Source of the DNA: Halobaculum gomorrense
GTDB lineage: Archaea; Halobacteriota; Halobacteria; Halobacteriales; Haloferacaceae
Direction: 5' to 3'
Assembly (NCBI RefSeq): GCF_900129775.1
Contig: NZ_FQWV01000001.1
Span: forward strand, 393,780 to 457,779
Length of the DNA stretch: 64,000 nt
Under the pieces are notes generated by a model. That model was not told where the DNA came from. It saw only the letters and a program-made list of their open reading frames with translations, and made no database searches. Shown here in pieces: positions 49,386 through 59,315 of the stretch. The position numbers and the translations under genes are program-made. Numbering within the stretch: the stretch's first letter is position 1; the number at the start of each line of letters is the position of its first letter.

Positions 49386-51636
49386 GCGGATGAGCAAGGT
49401 CTCAGTGACCGGGTCGAAGGCGTATCTGGACCCGGTCGTCGAGGCCGTCCACGAGCTGAATCTCCTACACGTCACCGACTACGGCGGCGGCTGGGAGGGG
49501 TTCGTTCAGGGGAACCCGCAGTCGGAGGCCGAAGACGCCGCCGAGAAGCTGGTCACCGTCCGCTCGCTGAAGTCCATGCTCGACGTGGACGAGGACGACG
49601 CGGGGCCGACCCGCGTGTTCGACGACGACGAGCTGGCGGCCGAGCTCGAAGATCTCCGCGAGGAGGTCAACGCGCTGGACGACCGCCGCGACGAGCTTCG
49701 GTCGCAGCTCCGAACGATCGAGGAGCGCGTCGAGGCGGTCGAGCCGTTCGCCGAGCTCGGCATCGACCTCGACCTGCTGCAGGGGTACGACTCCCTGCAG
49801 GTCGCGGTCGGCGAGGGCGCCCGCGAGACGGTCGAACGAGCCATCGTCGACGCGGCCGCGCTCACCGAGTACCAGATCTTCGGCGACGACGTGCTCGCCG
49901 TCTTCGCCCACCCCGAGGGCGACGCCGACGAGAGCGCGCTCGCCGACGCGCTGGTGAGCGCCGAGTTCGCCGCGCTCGACGTTCCGGAGGTCGACGACGA
50001 CAACGTCTCTCCGGAGGCGTACGTCGACGAACTCGAGCGCGAGCGGCAGTCGATCGAGTCCGACCTCGAGACTGTCGAGTCGGAACTCGACGCGGTGCGC
50101 GCCGACGCCGCCGACTTCCTGCTGGCGGCCGAGGAGAAGCTCGCAATCGAGGTCCAGAAGACGGAAGCGCCGCTGTCGTACGCGACGACGGCGAACGCCT
50201 TCGTCGCCGAGGGATGGATCCCCACCGATAGCTACACCCAATTCAAGTCTGCGGTGCAGGACGCGGTCGGAAGCCACGTCGAAATCGAAGAGGTCGAGCG
50301 CGCGGCGTTCGGCGCCGACGGTGAAGTGCAGGTCCGCGAGGACGTGCCCCCGGCGGTCGAGGACGCCGGTCCCGACGAGGGCGTCGAGGCGACCGACGAA
50401 GACGAGGCCGAGCAGCGACGCGCCGTCGCCGACGGTTCGGGCGGCTCGGTCGTCATGCGCAACGACGACCCGCCGGTCGTGCAGGACAACCCCGGGCTCG
50501 TCTCGCCGTTCGAGGTGCTCGTGCAGGCGGTCGGGCGCCCGAACTACCGCGAGTTCGACCCGTCTGTCGTCCTGTTCCTCACGTTCCCGGCGTTCTTCGG
50601 GTTCATGATCGGGGACCTCGGCTACGGGATCCTCTACGGGCTCATCGGGTACTACCTCTACTCGAACTTCGACTCGCAGGCGTTCAAGTCCATGGGCGGC
50701 GTCACGATGGCCGCTGGACTGTTCACCGCCGGCTTCGGCGTGTTGTACGGTGAGATATTCGGGCTCCACCTGATCTCGACGTACCTCTGGGAGGGCGCAC
50801 TCGGTCTGCACGGTCCGCCGATCCACAAGGGACTGCAGCCGGCCGACATTTACTGGGCACAGGCGTGGCTGGTCGTCTCGACCGTCGTCGCGCTGATCCA
50901 CCTGGACATCGGCTACGTCTTCGGCTTCCTCGAGGAACTGGAGTTCCACGGGGCGAAGGCGGCCATCACCGAGAAGGGCTCGTGGCTCCTCGGCATGAAC
51001 GGCCTCTGGCTGTTCGTGTTCAGCCGGCTGTACGCCGGTAAGAAGCCGTCGTTCATCTTCTCGGTGTTCGACGGCACGGGCGTCGCGCCCGAAGCCCAAG
51101 GCGAGTTCGCCTCGACGGCGTTCGCCCTCGGCTTCAACGGCTTCCCGCCGGTCGTCGGCTACCTCGGGCTCGGGATGTTCGTCCTGGGCGCGCTGCTTCT
51201 GGCCGTCGGCGCGCCCGCGGAGATCCTCGAGATCTTCGATGTGCTCGTGAACGTGCTGAGCTACACCCGGATCGCGGCGGTGCTGCTCGCCAAGGCGGGG
51301 ATGGCGTTCGTCGTCAATCTTCTGTTCTTCGGCGCCTACCAGCACGACGGCGAGTTCCACTTCATGCTCTCTCACGGGCCCGAGCACTACGCCGCAGAGT
51401 ACGGTCGTGAGGCGATCATGTTCGGCGGGCTCGTCCACGGCGGGATCGCTGCGCTCGTCGGCGGCATCGTGATCCTCGTGCTGGGGCACCTGCTCGTGCT
51501 CGCGCTCGGAGTCACGTCCGCCGGCCTGCAGGCGGTCCGTCTCGAGTACTACGAGTTCTTCTCGAAGTTCTTCGAGGGCGGGGGGACGGAGTACACGCCG
51601 TTCGGCCACGAACGTCGCTTCACGAGCGACGAGTAG
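49372..51636 (+). CDS. atpI: A-type ATP synthase subunit I (a)
   Basis: 754 residues from MLRPERMSKVSVTGSK; a second ATG (49390, MSKVSV) is possible. The N-terminal cytoplasmic half (about 1-390) has a long coiled coil (DLETVESELDAVRADAADFLLAAEEKLAIE). The C-terminal half has about 7-8 membrane helices, with LGYGILYGLIGYYLY and LVNVLSYTRIAAVLLAKAGMAFVVNLL, which carries the essential Arg near the proton path. It conducts H+ to the c ring. Translation is coupled to H. Downstream, the usual immediate start of subunit K is displaced by an inserted element. Confidence 0.92.
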   Translation: MLRPERMSKVSVTGSKAYLDPVVEAVHELNLLHVTDYGGGWEGFVQGNPQSEAEDAAEKLVTVRSLKSMLDVDEDDAGPTRVFDDDELAAELEDLREEVNALDDRRDELRSQLRTIEERVEAVEPFAELGIDLDLLQGYDSLQVAVGEGARETVERAIVDAAALTEYQIFGDDVLAVFAHPEGDADESALADALVSAEFAALDVPEVDDDNVSPEAYVDELERERQSIESDLETVESELDAVRADAADFLLAAEEKLAIEVQKTEAPLSYATTANAFVAEGWIPTDSYTQFKSAVQDAVGSHVEIEEVERAAFGADGEVQVREDVPPAVEDAGPDEGVEATDEDEAEQRRAVADGSGGSVVMRNDDPPVVQDNPGLVSPFEVLVQAVGRPNYREFDPSVVLFLTFPAFFGFMIGDLGYGILYGLIGYYLYSNFDSQAFKSMGGVTMAAGLFTAGFGVLYGEIFGLHLISTYLWEGALGLHGPPIHKGLQPADIYWAQAWLVVSTVVALIHLDIGYVFGFLEELEFHGAKAAITEKGSWLLGMNGLWLFVFSRLYAGKKPSFIFSVFDGTGVAPEAQGEFASTAFALGFNGFPPVVGYLGLGMFVLGALLLAVGAPAEILEIFDVLVNVLSYTRIAAVLLAKAGMAFVVNLLFFGAYQHDGEFHFMLSHGPEHYAAEYGREAIMFGGLVHGGIAALVGGIVILVLGHLLVLALGVTSAGLQAVRLEYYEFFSKFFEGGGTEYTPFGHERRFTSDE

Positions 51637-51693
51637 CCGCTCCCGACCGCCCCGCCCGGGGCGGCCGAACCGCTGTTACGGAAGTGCAAGGAG

Positions 51694-52171
51694 AAAGCCC
51701 CGCCTTCAGGGCGGGAATGAATCCGACAATTGCTGACGCAATACACCGCCGATAGCCGTTCGAGTTTGATTCTTAACACTCATGTGGGGTTCGACCGTGC
51801 TACGTGATGATGGTCTTTCCCACCCACGGGACGACGGCTTCGCCGTCTACTGGTCTTCGACCAGTGACCGAGGTGGGTAACAAAACCAGCACCAGTCCGC
51901 CACGTCCTCGTAATGGAGACGCGAATGGCGGTACCCAAGAGGCTGGATACCCTCCCGTAGAGGGAATCGGTATTCCCGTTGAAGCGTCCAGCGCGTCTGG
52001 ATGGGAAGGTCCCGTTGACAGGGCTGTATCCGTTGCAATGCACGTCCTCGGTCACAATTGGACGGCTACCGCTGACGAGGCACGCGAAAGCGTCTTTGAC
52101 CCCCGAGGATACACGGAACTTCAAACTCCACTTCGTGGAATCCTCGCCCTTTAGGGCGGAGAGGATGTCAA
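51694..52171 (+). mobile_element. Decayed IS200/IS605-type element remnant inside the ATPase operon
   Basis: About 478 bp between atpI and atpK. The left end (AAAGCCCCGCCTTCAGGGCGGG, stem 51699-51715) and the right end (hairpin CGCCC-ttta-GGGCG at 52145-52158, terminating GAGGATGTCAA) mirror those of the element at 7735-9345. The interior lacks recognisable tnpB motifs (no RuvC Asp, no CxxC finger). A 116-codon open frame (51804-52154) runs into the right-end hairpin and may be a scrambled tnpB 3' tail or noise. The interior is less GC-rich than the operon and includes two TTC-loop hairpins (51833-51864). The whole interval 51637-52342 holds no other gene. Confidence 0.75.
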
Positions 52172-52278
52172 CTATCACGACAGGTCCGTGTCGAGTACGG
52201 CCCGAAGTGTGGACTGTTGACACGCCAGCGGCGCGTGAGGCCGCCGTAGACGGGCTTCTCGCCGGTCGTTTTGGGAAG

Positions 52279-52287
52279 CTTTATGCA
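52279..52287 (+). promoter_or_regulatory. TATA-like box before atpK, downstream of the remnant
   Basis: CTTTATGCA (52279-52287), 56-64 nt upstream of the atpK ATG, implying a leader of about 30-35 nt. It lies just past the IS remnant and could maintain expression of atpK-E-C-F-A-B if read-through from atpH/I is reduced by the inserted hairpins. Confidence 0.45.
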
Positions 52288-52342
52288 CTCCACAGGTGCA
52301 ACCACGCCTTGTCCGGAGTTAGGCATCCGCCTACCGAATACC

Positions 52343-52600
52343 ATGCTCGAAATCGCACCCGAACTCGCTAACGTTGTACTGCAGGAAGGTAGTAACGCAC
52401 CGGCCATCCCGTCCGCGTCCGCCGCGGCGCTGGCGGTCGGTCTGGCAGCCTTCGGCGCCGGCTATGCCGAGCGCGGCATCGGCTCGGCCGCCGTCGGCGC
52501 CGTCGCCGAGGACGAGGACCTGTTCGTCACGGGCCTGATCTTCACGGTCCTGCCCGAGACCCTCGTCATTCTCGCACTGGTCACCATCTTCCTGGTCTAA
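52343..52600 (+). CDS. atpK: A-type ATP synthase subunit K (c-ring proteolipid)
   Basis: 85 residues, two membrane helices (about 22-48 and 61-84) forming one hairpin. The ion-carrying carboxylate is Glu72 in FTVLPETLVILALVTIF. One hairpin per subunit is the normal haloarchaeal form. The start was chosen at MLEIAPELANVV; 24 upstream codons are open but unlikely. Confidence 0.93.
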   Translation: MLEIAPELANVVLQEGSNAPAIPSASAAALAVGLAAFGAGYAERGIGSAAVGAVAEDEDLFVTGLIFTVLPETLVILALVTIFLV

Positions 52601-52621
52601 ACCGCCCCCTCCCTTTCCACC

Positions 52622-53206
52622 ATGAGTCTGGAGACAGTCGTCGAAGACATCCGAGACGAGGCCCACGCGCGTGCGGAGGACATCCGTGAAGAGGCCGAAG
52701 AGCGCGCCGAGGAGATCGTCGCGGAGGCCGAGGAGGAGGCCGAGAGTATCGTCGAAGAACGAGAACAAGCGGTCGAGCGGCAGATCGATCAGGAGCGCGA
52801 GCAGACGCTCTCCGCGGCGAAGCTGGAGGCGAAACAGCAGCGACTCGAGGCGCGCCGAGACGTGCTCGCTGACGTGCGCGAGCAGACCGAAGCGGCCATC
52901 ACCACCCTCGAAGGCGAGGAGCGCAAGGAACTGACCAAAGCGCTGCTCGACGCGGCCGCCCCCGAGTTCGAGGACGACGAATCGGTCGCGGTCCGCGGTC
53001 GCGCCGACGATGAGAAGCTCCTGACCGAGATCCTCGAGGACTACGACGGGTGGTCGTACGTCGGCGAGCGCGAGTGTCTCGGCGGCGTGGTCGTCGAGAG
53101 CGAGGAGTCGCGCGTCCGTGTGAACAACACGTTCGACTCGGTCCTCGAGGAGGTCTGGGAAGACAACCTCAAGGAGCTGAGCGACCGACTGTTCGACGAT
53201 GAGTAG
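52622..53206 (+). CDS. atpE: A-type ATP synthase subunit E (peripheral stalk)
   Basis: 194 residues. A long N-terminal helix (about 10-85: RDEAHARAEDIREEAEERAEEIVAEAEEEAESI) is followed by the compact C-terminal domain (LDAAAPEFEDDESVAVRGRADDEKLL; CLGGVVVESEESRVRVNNTFDSVLEEV) that clamps the A/B head. Partners subunit H. The stop overlaps the next start. Confidence 0.93.
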   Translation: MSLETVVEDIRDEAHARAEDIREEAEERAEEIVAEAEEEAESIVEEREQAVERQIDQEREQTLSAAKLEAKQQRLEARRDVLADVREQTEAAITTLEGEERKELTKALLDAAAPEFEDDESVAVRGRADDEKLLTEILEDYDGWSYVGERECLGGVVVESEESRVRVNNTFDSVLEEVWEDNLKELSDRLFDDE

Positions 53207-54251
53207 CCACGGCGGAACGTCGAACCCCGAGTACGTGAACGCCCGCGTTCGATCGCGGCGCGCTGCGCTGTTCGAGGAGGACGACTACCGGAAGCTGGCC
53301 AGGATGAGTCCGGCGGAGATCGCCCGGTTCATGGAGGAGTCACCGGCCTACGAGGAGCAGATCAACGCGCTCGGGTCGCGGTTCTCGGGCGTCGACCTCA
53401 TCGAGTACGCGCTGAACGCGAGCCTCGCCGAGGACTTCGAGGACATCCTCAGCTGGTGTGAGGGGGCGCTGTACGGACACGTCGCCCGCTATCTCCGTAA
53501 GTTCGACGCGTGGAACGTCAAGACCGTGCTGCGCGGCGTCTACGCGGACACCGACCGGGAAGCCGTCTCCGACGACCTCATCCGCGCCGGCGAGTTCGAC
53601 GACCGCCTGCTGGAGCGGCTGCTCGACGCCGATTCCATCGAAGAGATCGTCGAGCTCCTGTCGGGCACCGTGTTCGGTCGCGCGCTCGGCGATGCGCTCG
53701 ACGATTACGAGTCGACGGGCGTGCTGGTGCCGCTGGAGAACGCCGTCGATCGTGCGTACTACAAACTGCTCCGCACGGACGACCTCACCGGCGAGGCGCT
53801 CTCGGAGTACCGCGAGTTCCTGGAGGCGGAGATTGACTTCAGGAACGCGATCAACACCCTGCGGCTGGCCCGTTCAGGTGCCGATATCGACCCCTCGGAG
53901 TACTTTATCGAGGGTGGCGTGCTGTTCTCGGCAGCCGGACTGCGCCAGCTCGCGTCTAACACCGACGAACTGATTCAGCGGATCCGCGAGTCCCGCTACG
54001 GCGAAGAGCTGTCAGAGGCGCTGACCGAACTGGAGGCGGCCGAGAGCCTCATCGGATTCGAGCGCGCCCTCGAAGTGGCCCTGCTGGAGTACGCGGACTC
54101 GCTGGGGCTGGTTCACCCGCTGTCAGTGACGCCGGTCGTGTCGTACGTGCTCACGAAGGAGCGCGAGGTGGACAACATCCGCGCGATCGCGCGCGGGAAG
54201 GAAGCCGGCCTCGGCCCCGAAGAGATCGAATCCGAGCTGGTGGTCTTATGA
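53199..54251 (+). CDS. atpC: A-type ATP synthase subunit C (central stalk base, V-type d)
   Basis: 350 residues, the size of the family. All-helical funnel made of three pseudo-repeats; typical stretches are YEQINALGSRFSGVDLIEYALNASLAED, RYLRKFDAWNVKTVLRGVYAD and HPLSVTPVVSYVLTKEREVDNIRAIARGKE. It joins the D/F shaft to the c ring. Overlaps atpE by 8 nt and atpF by 4 nt (ATGA). Confidence 0.93.
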   Translation: MSSHGGTSNPEYVNARVRSRRAALFEEDDYRKLARMSPAEIARFMEESPAYEEQINALGSRFSGVDLIEYALNASLAEDFEDILSWCEGALYGHVARYLRKFDAWNVKTVLRGVYADTDREAVSDDLIRAGEFDDRLLERLLDADSIEEIVELLSGTVFGRALGDALDDYESTGVLVPLENAVDRAYYKLLRTDDLTGEALSEYREFLEAEIDFRNAINTLRLARSGADIDPSEYFIEGGVLFSAAGLRQLASNTDELIQRIRESRYGEELSEALTELEAAESLIGFERALEVALLEYADSLGLVHPLSVTPVVSYVLTKEREVDNIRAIARGKEAGLGPEEIESELVVL

Positions 54252-54571
54252 GTCAGGAGATCGCAGTCATCGGCAGTCCCGAATTCACCACCGGGTTCCG
54301 GCTCGCCGGCGTCCGCAAGTGCGAGAACGTCCCCGAAGACGAAAAGGACGACCGCCTCGACGAGGCGGTCGAGGAGACGCTCGCGGACGACGGCATCGGC
54401 ATCGTCGTGATGCGCGACGAGGACCTCGATCACCTCTCGCGGACCGTCCGCAGAGACGTGGAGGGGAGCGTGGAACCGGTGTTGGTCACCCTCGGCGGCG
54501 GCGCCGGGAGCGGCCTACGCGAACAGATCAAGCGAGCCATCGGGATCGACCTGATGGACGAGGATGAGTGA
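54248..54571 (+). CDS. atpF: A-type ATP synthase subunit F (central shaft)
   Basis: 107 residues. CheY-like alpha/beta fold: [21 protein letters not shown] at the start, [16 protein letters not shown] in the centre, and the C-terminal helix [16 protein letters not shown] that packs on the A/B hexamer. Length and motifs match the family exactly. Confidence 0.93.
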   Translation: MSQEIAVIGSPEFTTGFRLAGVRKCENVPEDEKDDRLDEAVEETLADDGIGIVVMRDEDLDHLSRTVRRDVEGSVEPVLVTLGGGAGSGLREQIKRAIGIDLMDEDE

Positions 54572-54575
54572 ACAC

Positions 54576-56339
54576 ATGAGTCAGGCAAGCGAAACCGAGA
54601 CGACCGAAGGAACCGGACGCATCAAGAGCGTGAGCGGCCCGGTCGTGAAAGCTGTCGACCTCGACGCCCGGATGAACGACGTCGTCTACGTCGGCGACGA
54701 AGGGCTGATGGGCGAGGTAATCGAGATCGAGGGCGATGTCACGACCATTCAGGTGTACGAGGAGACTTCCGGGGTCGCCCCCGGAGAGCCCGTCGAGAAC
54801 ACGGGCGAGCCCCTCTCCGTCGACCTGGGCCCGGGGATGCTGGACGCCATCTACGACGGGGTCCAGCGCCCGCTCGACGTACTGGAGGAGAAGATGGACA
54901 GCGCGTTCCTCGACCGCGGGGTCGACGCACCCGGCATCGACCTGGAGAAGGAGTGGGAGTTCACTCCCGAGGTCGAGGCCGGCGACACCGTGGAGGCCGG
55001 CGACATCGTCGGCGTCGTCCCCGAGACGGTCACCATCGACCACAAGGTCATGGTGCCGCCGGAGTACGAGGGTGGCGTCGTCGAGAGCGTCGAGGAGGGC
55101 AAGTTCACCGTGGACGACCCCGTCGTCACGCTCGAGAACGGCGAGGAGATCGCGATGCGTCAAGAGTGGCCGGTGCGCGAGCAGCGGCCGACCGTCGAGA
55201 AGCGCACCCCGCGCACGCCGCTGGTGTCGGGACAGCGCATCCTCGACGGCCTCTTCCCCATCGCCAAGGGCGGAACCGCGGCGATTCCGGGGCCGTTCGG
55301 CTCCGGGAAGACCGTCACCCAGCACAGCCTCGCCAAGTTCGCCGACGCCGACATCGTCGTGTACGTCGGCTGCGGCGAGCGCGGCAACGAGATGACCGAG
55401 GTGATCGAGGACTTCCCCGAGCTGGAGGACCCGAAGACGGGCAACTCGCTGATGGCCCGCACCTCGCTCATCGCGAACACCTCGAACATGCCCGTCGCCG
55501 CCCGCGAGTCGTGCGTGTACACCGGCATCACCATCGCCGAGTACTACCGCGACATGGGCTACGACGTGGCGCTGATGGCCGACTCTACCTCGCGGTGGGC
55601 GGAGGCCATGCGCGAGATCTCCTCCCGACTGGAGGAGATGCCCGGTGAGGAGGGGTACCCCGCGTACCTCGCCGCCCGGCTGGCAGAGTTCTACGAGCGC
55701 GCCGGCTACTTCGAGAACCTCAACGGCACCGAGGGATCGGTGTCGGCCATCGGTGCGGTCTCCCCGCCCGGCGGCGACTTCTCGGAGCCGGTCACCCAGA
55801 ACACGCTGCGTATCGTGAAGACGTTCTGGGCGCTGGACGCCGACCTGGCGGAGCGCCGCCACTTCCCGGCGATCAACTGGAACGAGTCGTACTCGCTGTA
55901 CCAGGACCAGCTCGACCCGTGGTTCGAGGAGAACGTCGCCGAGGACTGGCCCGACAAGCGGCAGTGGGCGGTCGACGTGCTCGACGAGGAGGGCGAACTC
56001 CAAGAGATCGTCCAGCTCGTCGGGAAGGACGCGCTGCCGGAGGACCAGCAGCTCACCCTCGAGGTGGCGCGGTACCTGCGTGAGGGGTACCTCCAGCAGA
56101 ACGCCTTCATCGACGTGGACATGTACTGTCCGCCCGAGAAGACGTACGCGATCCTCTCGACGATCCAGACGTACAACGACGAGGCGTTCGACGCGCTCGA
56201 CGCCGGAGTCCCCATCGAGGACATCACGTCCATCGACGCGGCGCCGAAGCTCAACCGGATCGCCACCCAGGAGGACTGGGAAACGTTCGTCGACGAACTG
56301 AAATCGGATATCACCGAGCAGATCCGCTCGCTCTACTGA
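54576..56339 (+). CDS. atpA: A-type ATP synthase catalytic subunit A
   Basis: 587 residues from [12 protein letters not shown]; the ATG at 54564 overlapping the atpF stop would add four residues. The non-homologous bulge region follows the beta-barrel domain. Walker A is [11 protein letters not shown], with the catalytic Glu in CGERGNEM and the Walker B strand in [20 protein letters not shown]-terminal helical domain intact. No intein interrupts the P-loop, unlike some archaeal A subunits. This is the ATP-hydrolysing/synthesising subunit. Confidence 0.95.
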   Translation: MSQASETETTEGTGRIKSVSGPVVKAVDLDARMNDVVYVGDEGLMGEVIEIEGDVTTIQVYEETSGVAPGEPVENTGEPLSVDLGPGMLDAIYDGVQRPLDVLEEKMDSAFLDRGVDAPGIDLEKEWEFTPEVEAGDTVEAGDIVGVVPETVTIDHKVMVPPEYEGGVVESVEEGKFTVDDPVVTLENGEEIAMRQEWPVREQRPTVEKRTPRTPLVSGQRILDGLFPIAKGGTAAIPGPFGSGKTVTQHSLAKFADADIVVYVGCGERGNEMTEVIEDFPELEDPKTGNSLMARTSLIANTSNMPVAARESCVYTGITIAEYYRDMGYDVALMADSTSRWAEAMREISSRLEEMPGEEGYPAYLAARLAEFYERAGYFENLNGTEGSVSAIGAVSPPGGDFSEPVTQNTLRIVKTFWALDADLAERRHFPAINWNESYSLYQDQLDPWFEENVAEDWPDKRQWAVDVLDEEGELQEIVQLVGKDALPEDQQLTLEVARYLREGYLQQNAFIDVDMYCPPEKTYAILSTIQTYNDEAFDALDAGVPIEDITSIDAAPKLNRIATQEDWETFVDELKSDITEQIRSLY

Positions 56340-56342
56340 ATC

Positions 56343-57773
56343 ATGAAAGAGTACCAGACAATCACGGAAGTCAGCGGCCCGCTGGTGTTCGCCGAGGTCG
56401 ACGAGCCCATCGGCTGCGACGAGATGGTCGAGATCGAGACGCCGAGCGGCGAGACGAAGCGCGGCCAGGTCCTCGAGAGCGAGGACGGCATCGTCGCCAT
56501 CCAGGTGTTCGAGGGAACGACCGGCATCGACCGCAACGCGTCCGTCCGCTTCCTGGGCGAGACGCTGAAGATGCCAGTCACCGAGGACCTCCTCGGTCGG
56601 GTGATGGACGGCTCCGGCAACCCGATCGACGGCGGTCCGGAGATCGTCCCGGACGAGCGCCGCGACATCGTCGGCGCCGCGATCAACCCGTACAGTCGGG
56701 AGTACCCCGAGGACTTCATCCAGACGGGCGTATCCGCCATCGACGGGATGAACACGCTCGTGCGCGGTCAGAAGCTCCCGATCTTCTCGGGCTCGGGCCT
56801 GCCGCACAACGACCTCGCGCTCCAGATCGCCCGCCAGGCGACCGTCCCGGAGGAGGAGGGCGAGGGCGACGACGACGAGTCGGAGTTCGCGGTGATCTTC
56901 GGCGCGATGGGTATCACGCAGGAGGAAGCCAACGAGTTCATGGACGACTTCGAGCGCACGGGCGCGCTGGAGCGCTCGGTCGTCTTCATGAACCTCGCGG
57001 ACGACCCCGCGGTCGAGCGGACGGTCACGCCGCGACTCGCGCTGACGACGGCGGAGTACCTCGCCTTCGACAAGGGATACCACGTGCTCGTCGTCCTGAC
57101 GGACATGACGAACTACTGTGAGGCGCTCCGTGAGATCGGTGCCGCCCGCGAGGAGGTGCCCGGCCGGCGTGGCTACCCCGGGTACATGTACACCGACCTG
57201 GCGCAGCTGTACGAGCGCGCGGGTCGCCTCAAGGACCGAGAGGGCTCGGTCACGCAGATCCCGATCCTCACGATGCCGGGTGACGACGACACCCACCCGA
57301 TCCCCGACCTGACGGGGTACATCACCGAGGGGCAGATCATGATGGACCGCCCGCTGCACAGCCAGGGCATCAAGCCGCCGGTGAACGTGCTGCCCAGCCT
57401 CTCGCGGCTGATGGACGACGGTATCGGCGAGGGCCTCACCCGCGCCGATCACGCCGACGTGTCCGACCAGATGTACGCGGCGTACGCGGAAGGTGAGGAC
57501 CTCCGTGACCTCGTGAACATCGTCGGGCGGGAGGCGCTGTCCGAGCGCGACAATAAGTACCTTGACTTCGCGGACGCCTTCGAGGAGGAGTTCGTCCAGC
57601 AGGGATTCGACACTAACCGGACGATCGACGAGACGATCGAGCTCGGCTGGGACCTGCTGTCGACGCTGCCGAAGACGGAACTCAACCGTGTCGACGAGGA
57701 GCTCATCGAGGAGCACTACCGCGAGGACGCCTCGGCGGTCGACGCCGAGGCTGAGGAAGTCTCCGCGGACTGA
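56343..57773 (+). CDS. atpB: A-type ATP synthase non-catalytic subunit B
   Basis: 476 residues, 3 nt after atpA. The Walker A is degenerate, as in all B subunits ([21 protein letters not shown]). Family motifs: [57 protein letters not shown] and [33 protein letters not shown] short acidic insert ([12 protein letters not shown]) is a halophilic adaptation. The C-terminus is acidic. Confidence 0.95.
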   Translation: MKEYQTITEVSGPLVFAEVDEPIGCDEMVEIETPSGETKRGQVLESEDGIVAIQVFEGTTGIDRNASVRFLGETLKMPVTEDLLGRVMDGSGNPIDGGPEIVPDERRDIVGAAINPYSREYPEDFIQTGVSAIDGMNTLVRGQKLPIFSGSGLPHNDLALQIARQATVPEEEGEGDDDESEFAVIFGAMGITQEEANEFMDDFERTGALERSVVFMNLADDPAVERTVTPRLALTTAEYLAFDKGYHVLVVLTDMTNYCEALREIGAAREEVPGRRGYPGYMYTDLAQLYERAGRLKDREGSVTQIPILTMPGDDDTHPIPDLTGYITEGQIMMDRPLHSQGIKPPVNVLPSLSRLMDDGIGEGLTRADHADVSDQMYAAYAEGEDLRDLVNIVGREALSERDNKYLDFADAFEEEFVQQGFDTNRTIDETIELGWDLLSTLPKTELNRVDEELIEEHYREDASAVDAEAEEVSAD

Positions 57774-57887
57774 GCGCGAAATCGGTCTCGCGCACGCCGG
57801 TCACGGATCCACCTCTTTCGACCGCTCGAACCGCGAGCCTCGGCCACGTCGTCGGCCGACCGCCGCACACGCGCACGCCGACTAACA

Positions 57888-57897
57888 AGGATTAACA
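57888..57897 (+). promoter_or_regulatory. TATA box for atpD
   Basis: AGGATTAACA, 30-39 nt before the atpD ATG, in a 153-bp gap after atpB. It suggests that D can be transcribed separately from the H-B operon. Confidence 0.5.
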
Positions 57898-57926
57898 CCC
57901 TCGCCGCGCAACCGCCGGACAAGACC

Positions 57927-58640
57927 ATGGCGAACGATGTCAAACCGACCCGGAAGAACCTCATGGAGATCGAAGACCGGATCGATCTGTCCGAGCGGGG
58001 CCACGACACGCTCGAACAGAAGCGCGACGGCCTCATCATGGAGTTCATGGACATCCTCGACCAGGCACAGGACGTCCGCGAGCAGCTGGAGGCCGACTAC
58101 GACACGGCCCAAGACAAGATCAACAAGGCCCGCGCGATGGAGGGCGACGTGGCCGTCCGCGGCGCCGCCGCGGCGCTGAAAGAGCACCCCGAGATCACGA
58201 CCCAGTCGAAGAACATCATGGGCGTGGTTGTCCCGCAGATCGAGTCTTCGAAAGTGAAGAAGAACCTCGACGAGCGGGGCTACGGCGTGCTCGGCTCCTC
58301 CGCTCGCATCGACGAGGCGGCCGACGCATACGAGGAGCTGCTGGAGTCGATCATCCTCGCCGCGGAAGTCGAGACGGCGATGAAGAAGATGCTCGAGGAG
58401 ATCGAGACGACGAAGCGCCGCGTCAACGCCCTGGAGTTCAAGCTGCTCCCCGAGCTCAACGAGAACAAAGAGTACATCGAGCAGAAGCTCGAGGAGCAGG
58501 AGCGCGAGGAGATCTTCCGGCTCAAGAAGATCAAGGCCAAAAAAGAAGAGGAAGAAAAAGAGGAGGAAGAAGAGCGCGAGGCCGCCGCGAAGGCCGAGGC
58601 CGAGGCGATCGAGACCGGCGTCGCCGAGAGCGACGACTGA
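57927..58640 (+). CDS. atpD: A-type ATP synthase subunit D (central shaft)
   Basis: 237 residues. Two long antiparallel helices: [35 protein letters not shown] at the N-terminus and [40 protein letters not shown] at the C-terminus, the gamma-like rotor. An extended C-terminal charged tail ([16 protein letters not shown]) goes beyond the usual 210 residues. Separated from atpB by 153 nt with its own TATA box. Confidence 0.93.
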   Translation: MANDVKPTRKNLMEIEDRIDLSERGHDTLEQKRDGLIMEFMDILDQAQDVREQLEADYDTAQDKINKARAMEGDVAVRGAAAALKEHPEITTQSKNIMGVVVPQIESSKVKKNLDERGYGVLGSSARIDEAADAYEELLESIILAAEVETAMKKMLEEIETTKRRVNALEFKLLPELNENKEYIEQKLEEQEREEIFRLKKIKAKKEEEEKEEEEEREAAAKAEAEAIETGVAESDD

Positions 58641-58812
58641 CGCCGTGGTCGGCGGACGGTCCTCACTGCGTTCGATCCTCTGACCGGAGCTCCGGGCCGT
58701 TCGAGGGATCGCCGCGATCGCGGCAGTCCGCGTTCGGCGTCGCGCAGGCCCCCCATCGGGGCGCCGTCGCCGCTGTCCCGAAGTTTATGTACGCTCGCTT
58801 GCGACGCCGGGT

Positions 58813-59238
58813 ATGACCTGCCCCCAGTGTGACACCGAGGTCGTCGCCTTCGCGGTCTCGGACGCCCTCCGTACGCACGCGCCCGAGCGAACCGCGGTCG
58901 CGAGCCTCTGTCCGAACTGTCTCGCCGTCGAGGCCGTCGACGCCGACGGGCCCAAGGCGATAGCCGGCGACGGTGGCCCGGACTTCTCCCGCGTCCACGA
59001 GTCGTTTCCCGACGGCGACGGCGGGGTCGCGTTCGCGCTGCTGATCGGCACGCTGCCGTCCATCGCCTTGAACAAGGAGTCCGCGCAGGCGCTGCGTGAG
59101 CGCGCCGAGCGCGAGGGCGTCGACGTGGCGCTGGCGTTCGACCGCCTGATCGACGCGGTCGACGGTGCGGAGATCGTCCCCGAGTTCGATCTTCGGCGAC
59201 GCGTCAGGCAGTTGGACTCGTTGTTGGACGGGTCGTAA
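58813..59238 (+). CDS. Haloarchaeal zinc-ribbon protein (DUF6276-like)
   Basis: 141 residues from MTCPQCDTEVVAFAV. Two CxxC knuckles (CPQC near residue 3 and CPNC near residue 34) about 30 residues apart, then a helical region (GGVAFALLIGTLPSIALNKESAQALRERAEREGVDVALAFDRLIDAV). I recall this as a haloarchaea-specific family (DUF6276), function unknown. Co-directional with atpD, 172 nt away, but with no sign of linkage. Confidence 0.65.
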   Translation: MTCPQCDTEVVAFAVSDALRTHAPERTAVASLCPNCLAVEAVDADGPKAIAGDGGPDFSRVHESFPDGDGGVAFALLIGTLPSIALNKESAQALRERAEREGVDVALAFDRLIDAVDGAEIVPEFDLRRRVRQLDSLLDGS

Positions 59239-59315
59239 CTCCCGCATGGCGGCGTGGCGGCGCGGCACGAAGCGAAGACGTATGCCGGCTCGTTCCGTCA
59301 CCCGAGCACGAACCG

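Noticed and set aside
52168-52371. Frame beginning MSTITTGPCRVRPEVWTVDTP between the IS remnant and atpK
   Set aside because: It starts in the element right end, overlaps the atpK start in another frame and lacks recognisable family features.
54576-56339. Intein in the ATPase A subunit
   Set aside because: The P-loop GPFGSGKT is continuous and the protein has the normal length of 587 residues.
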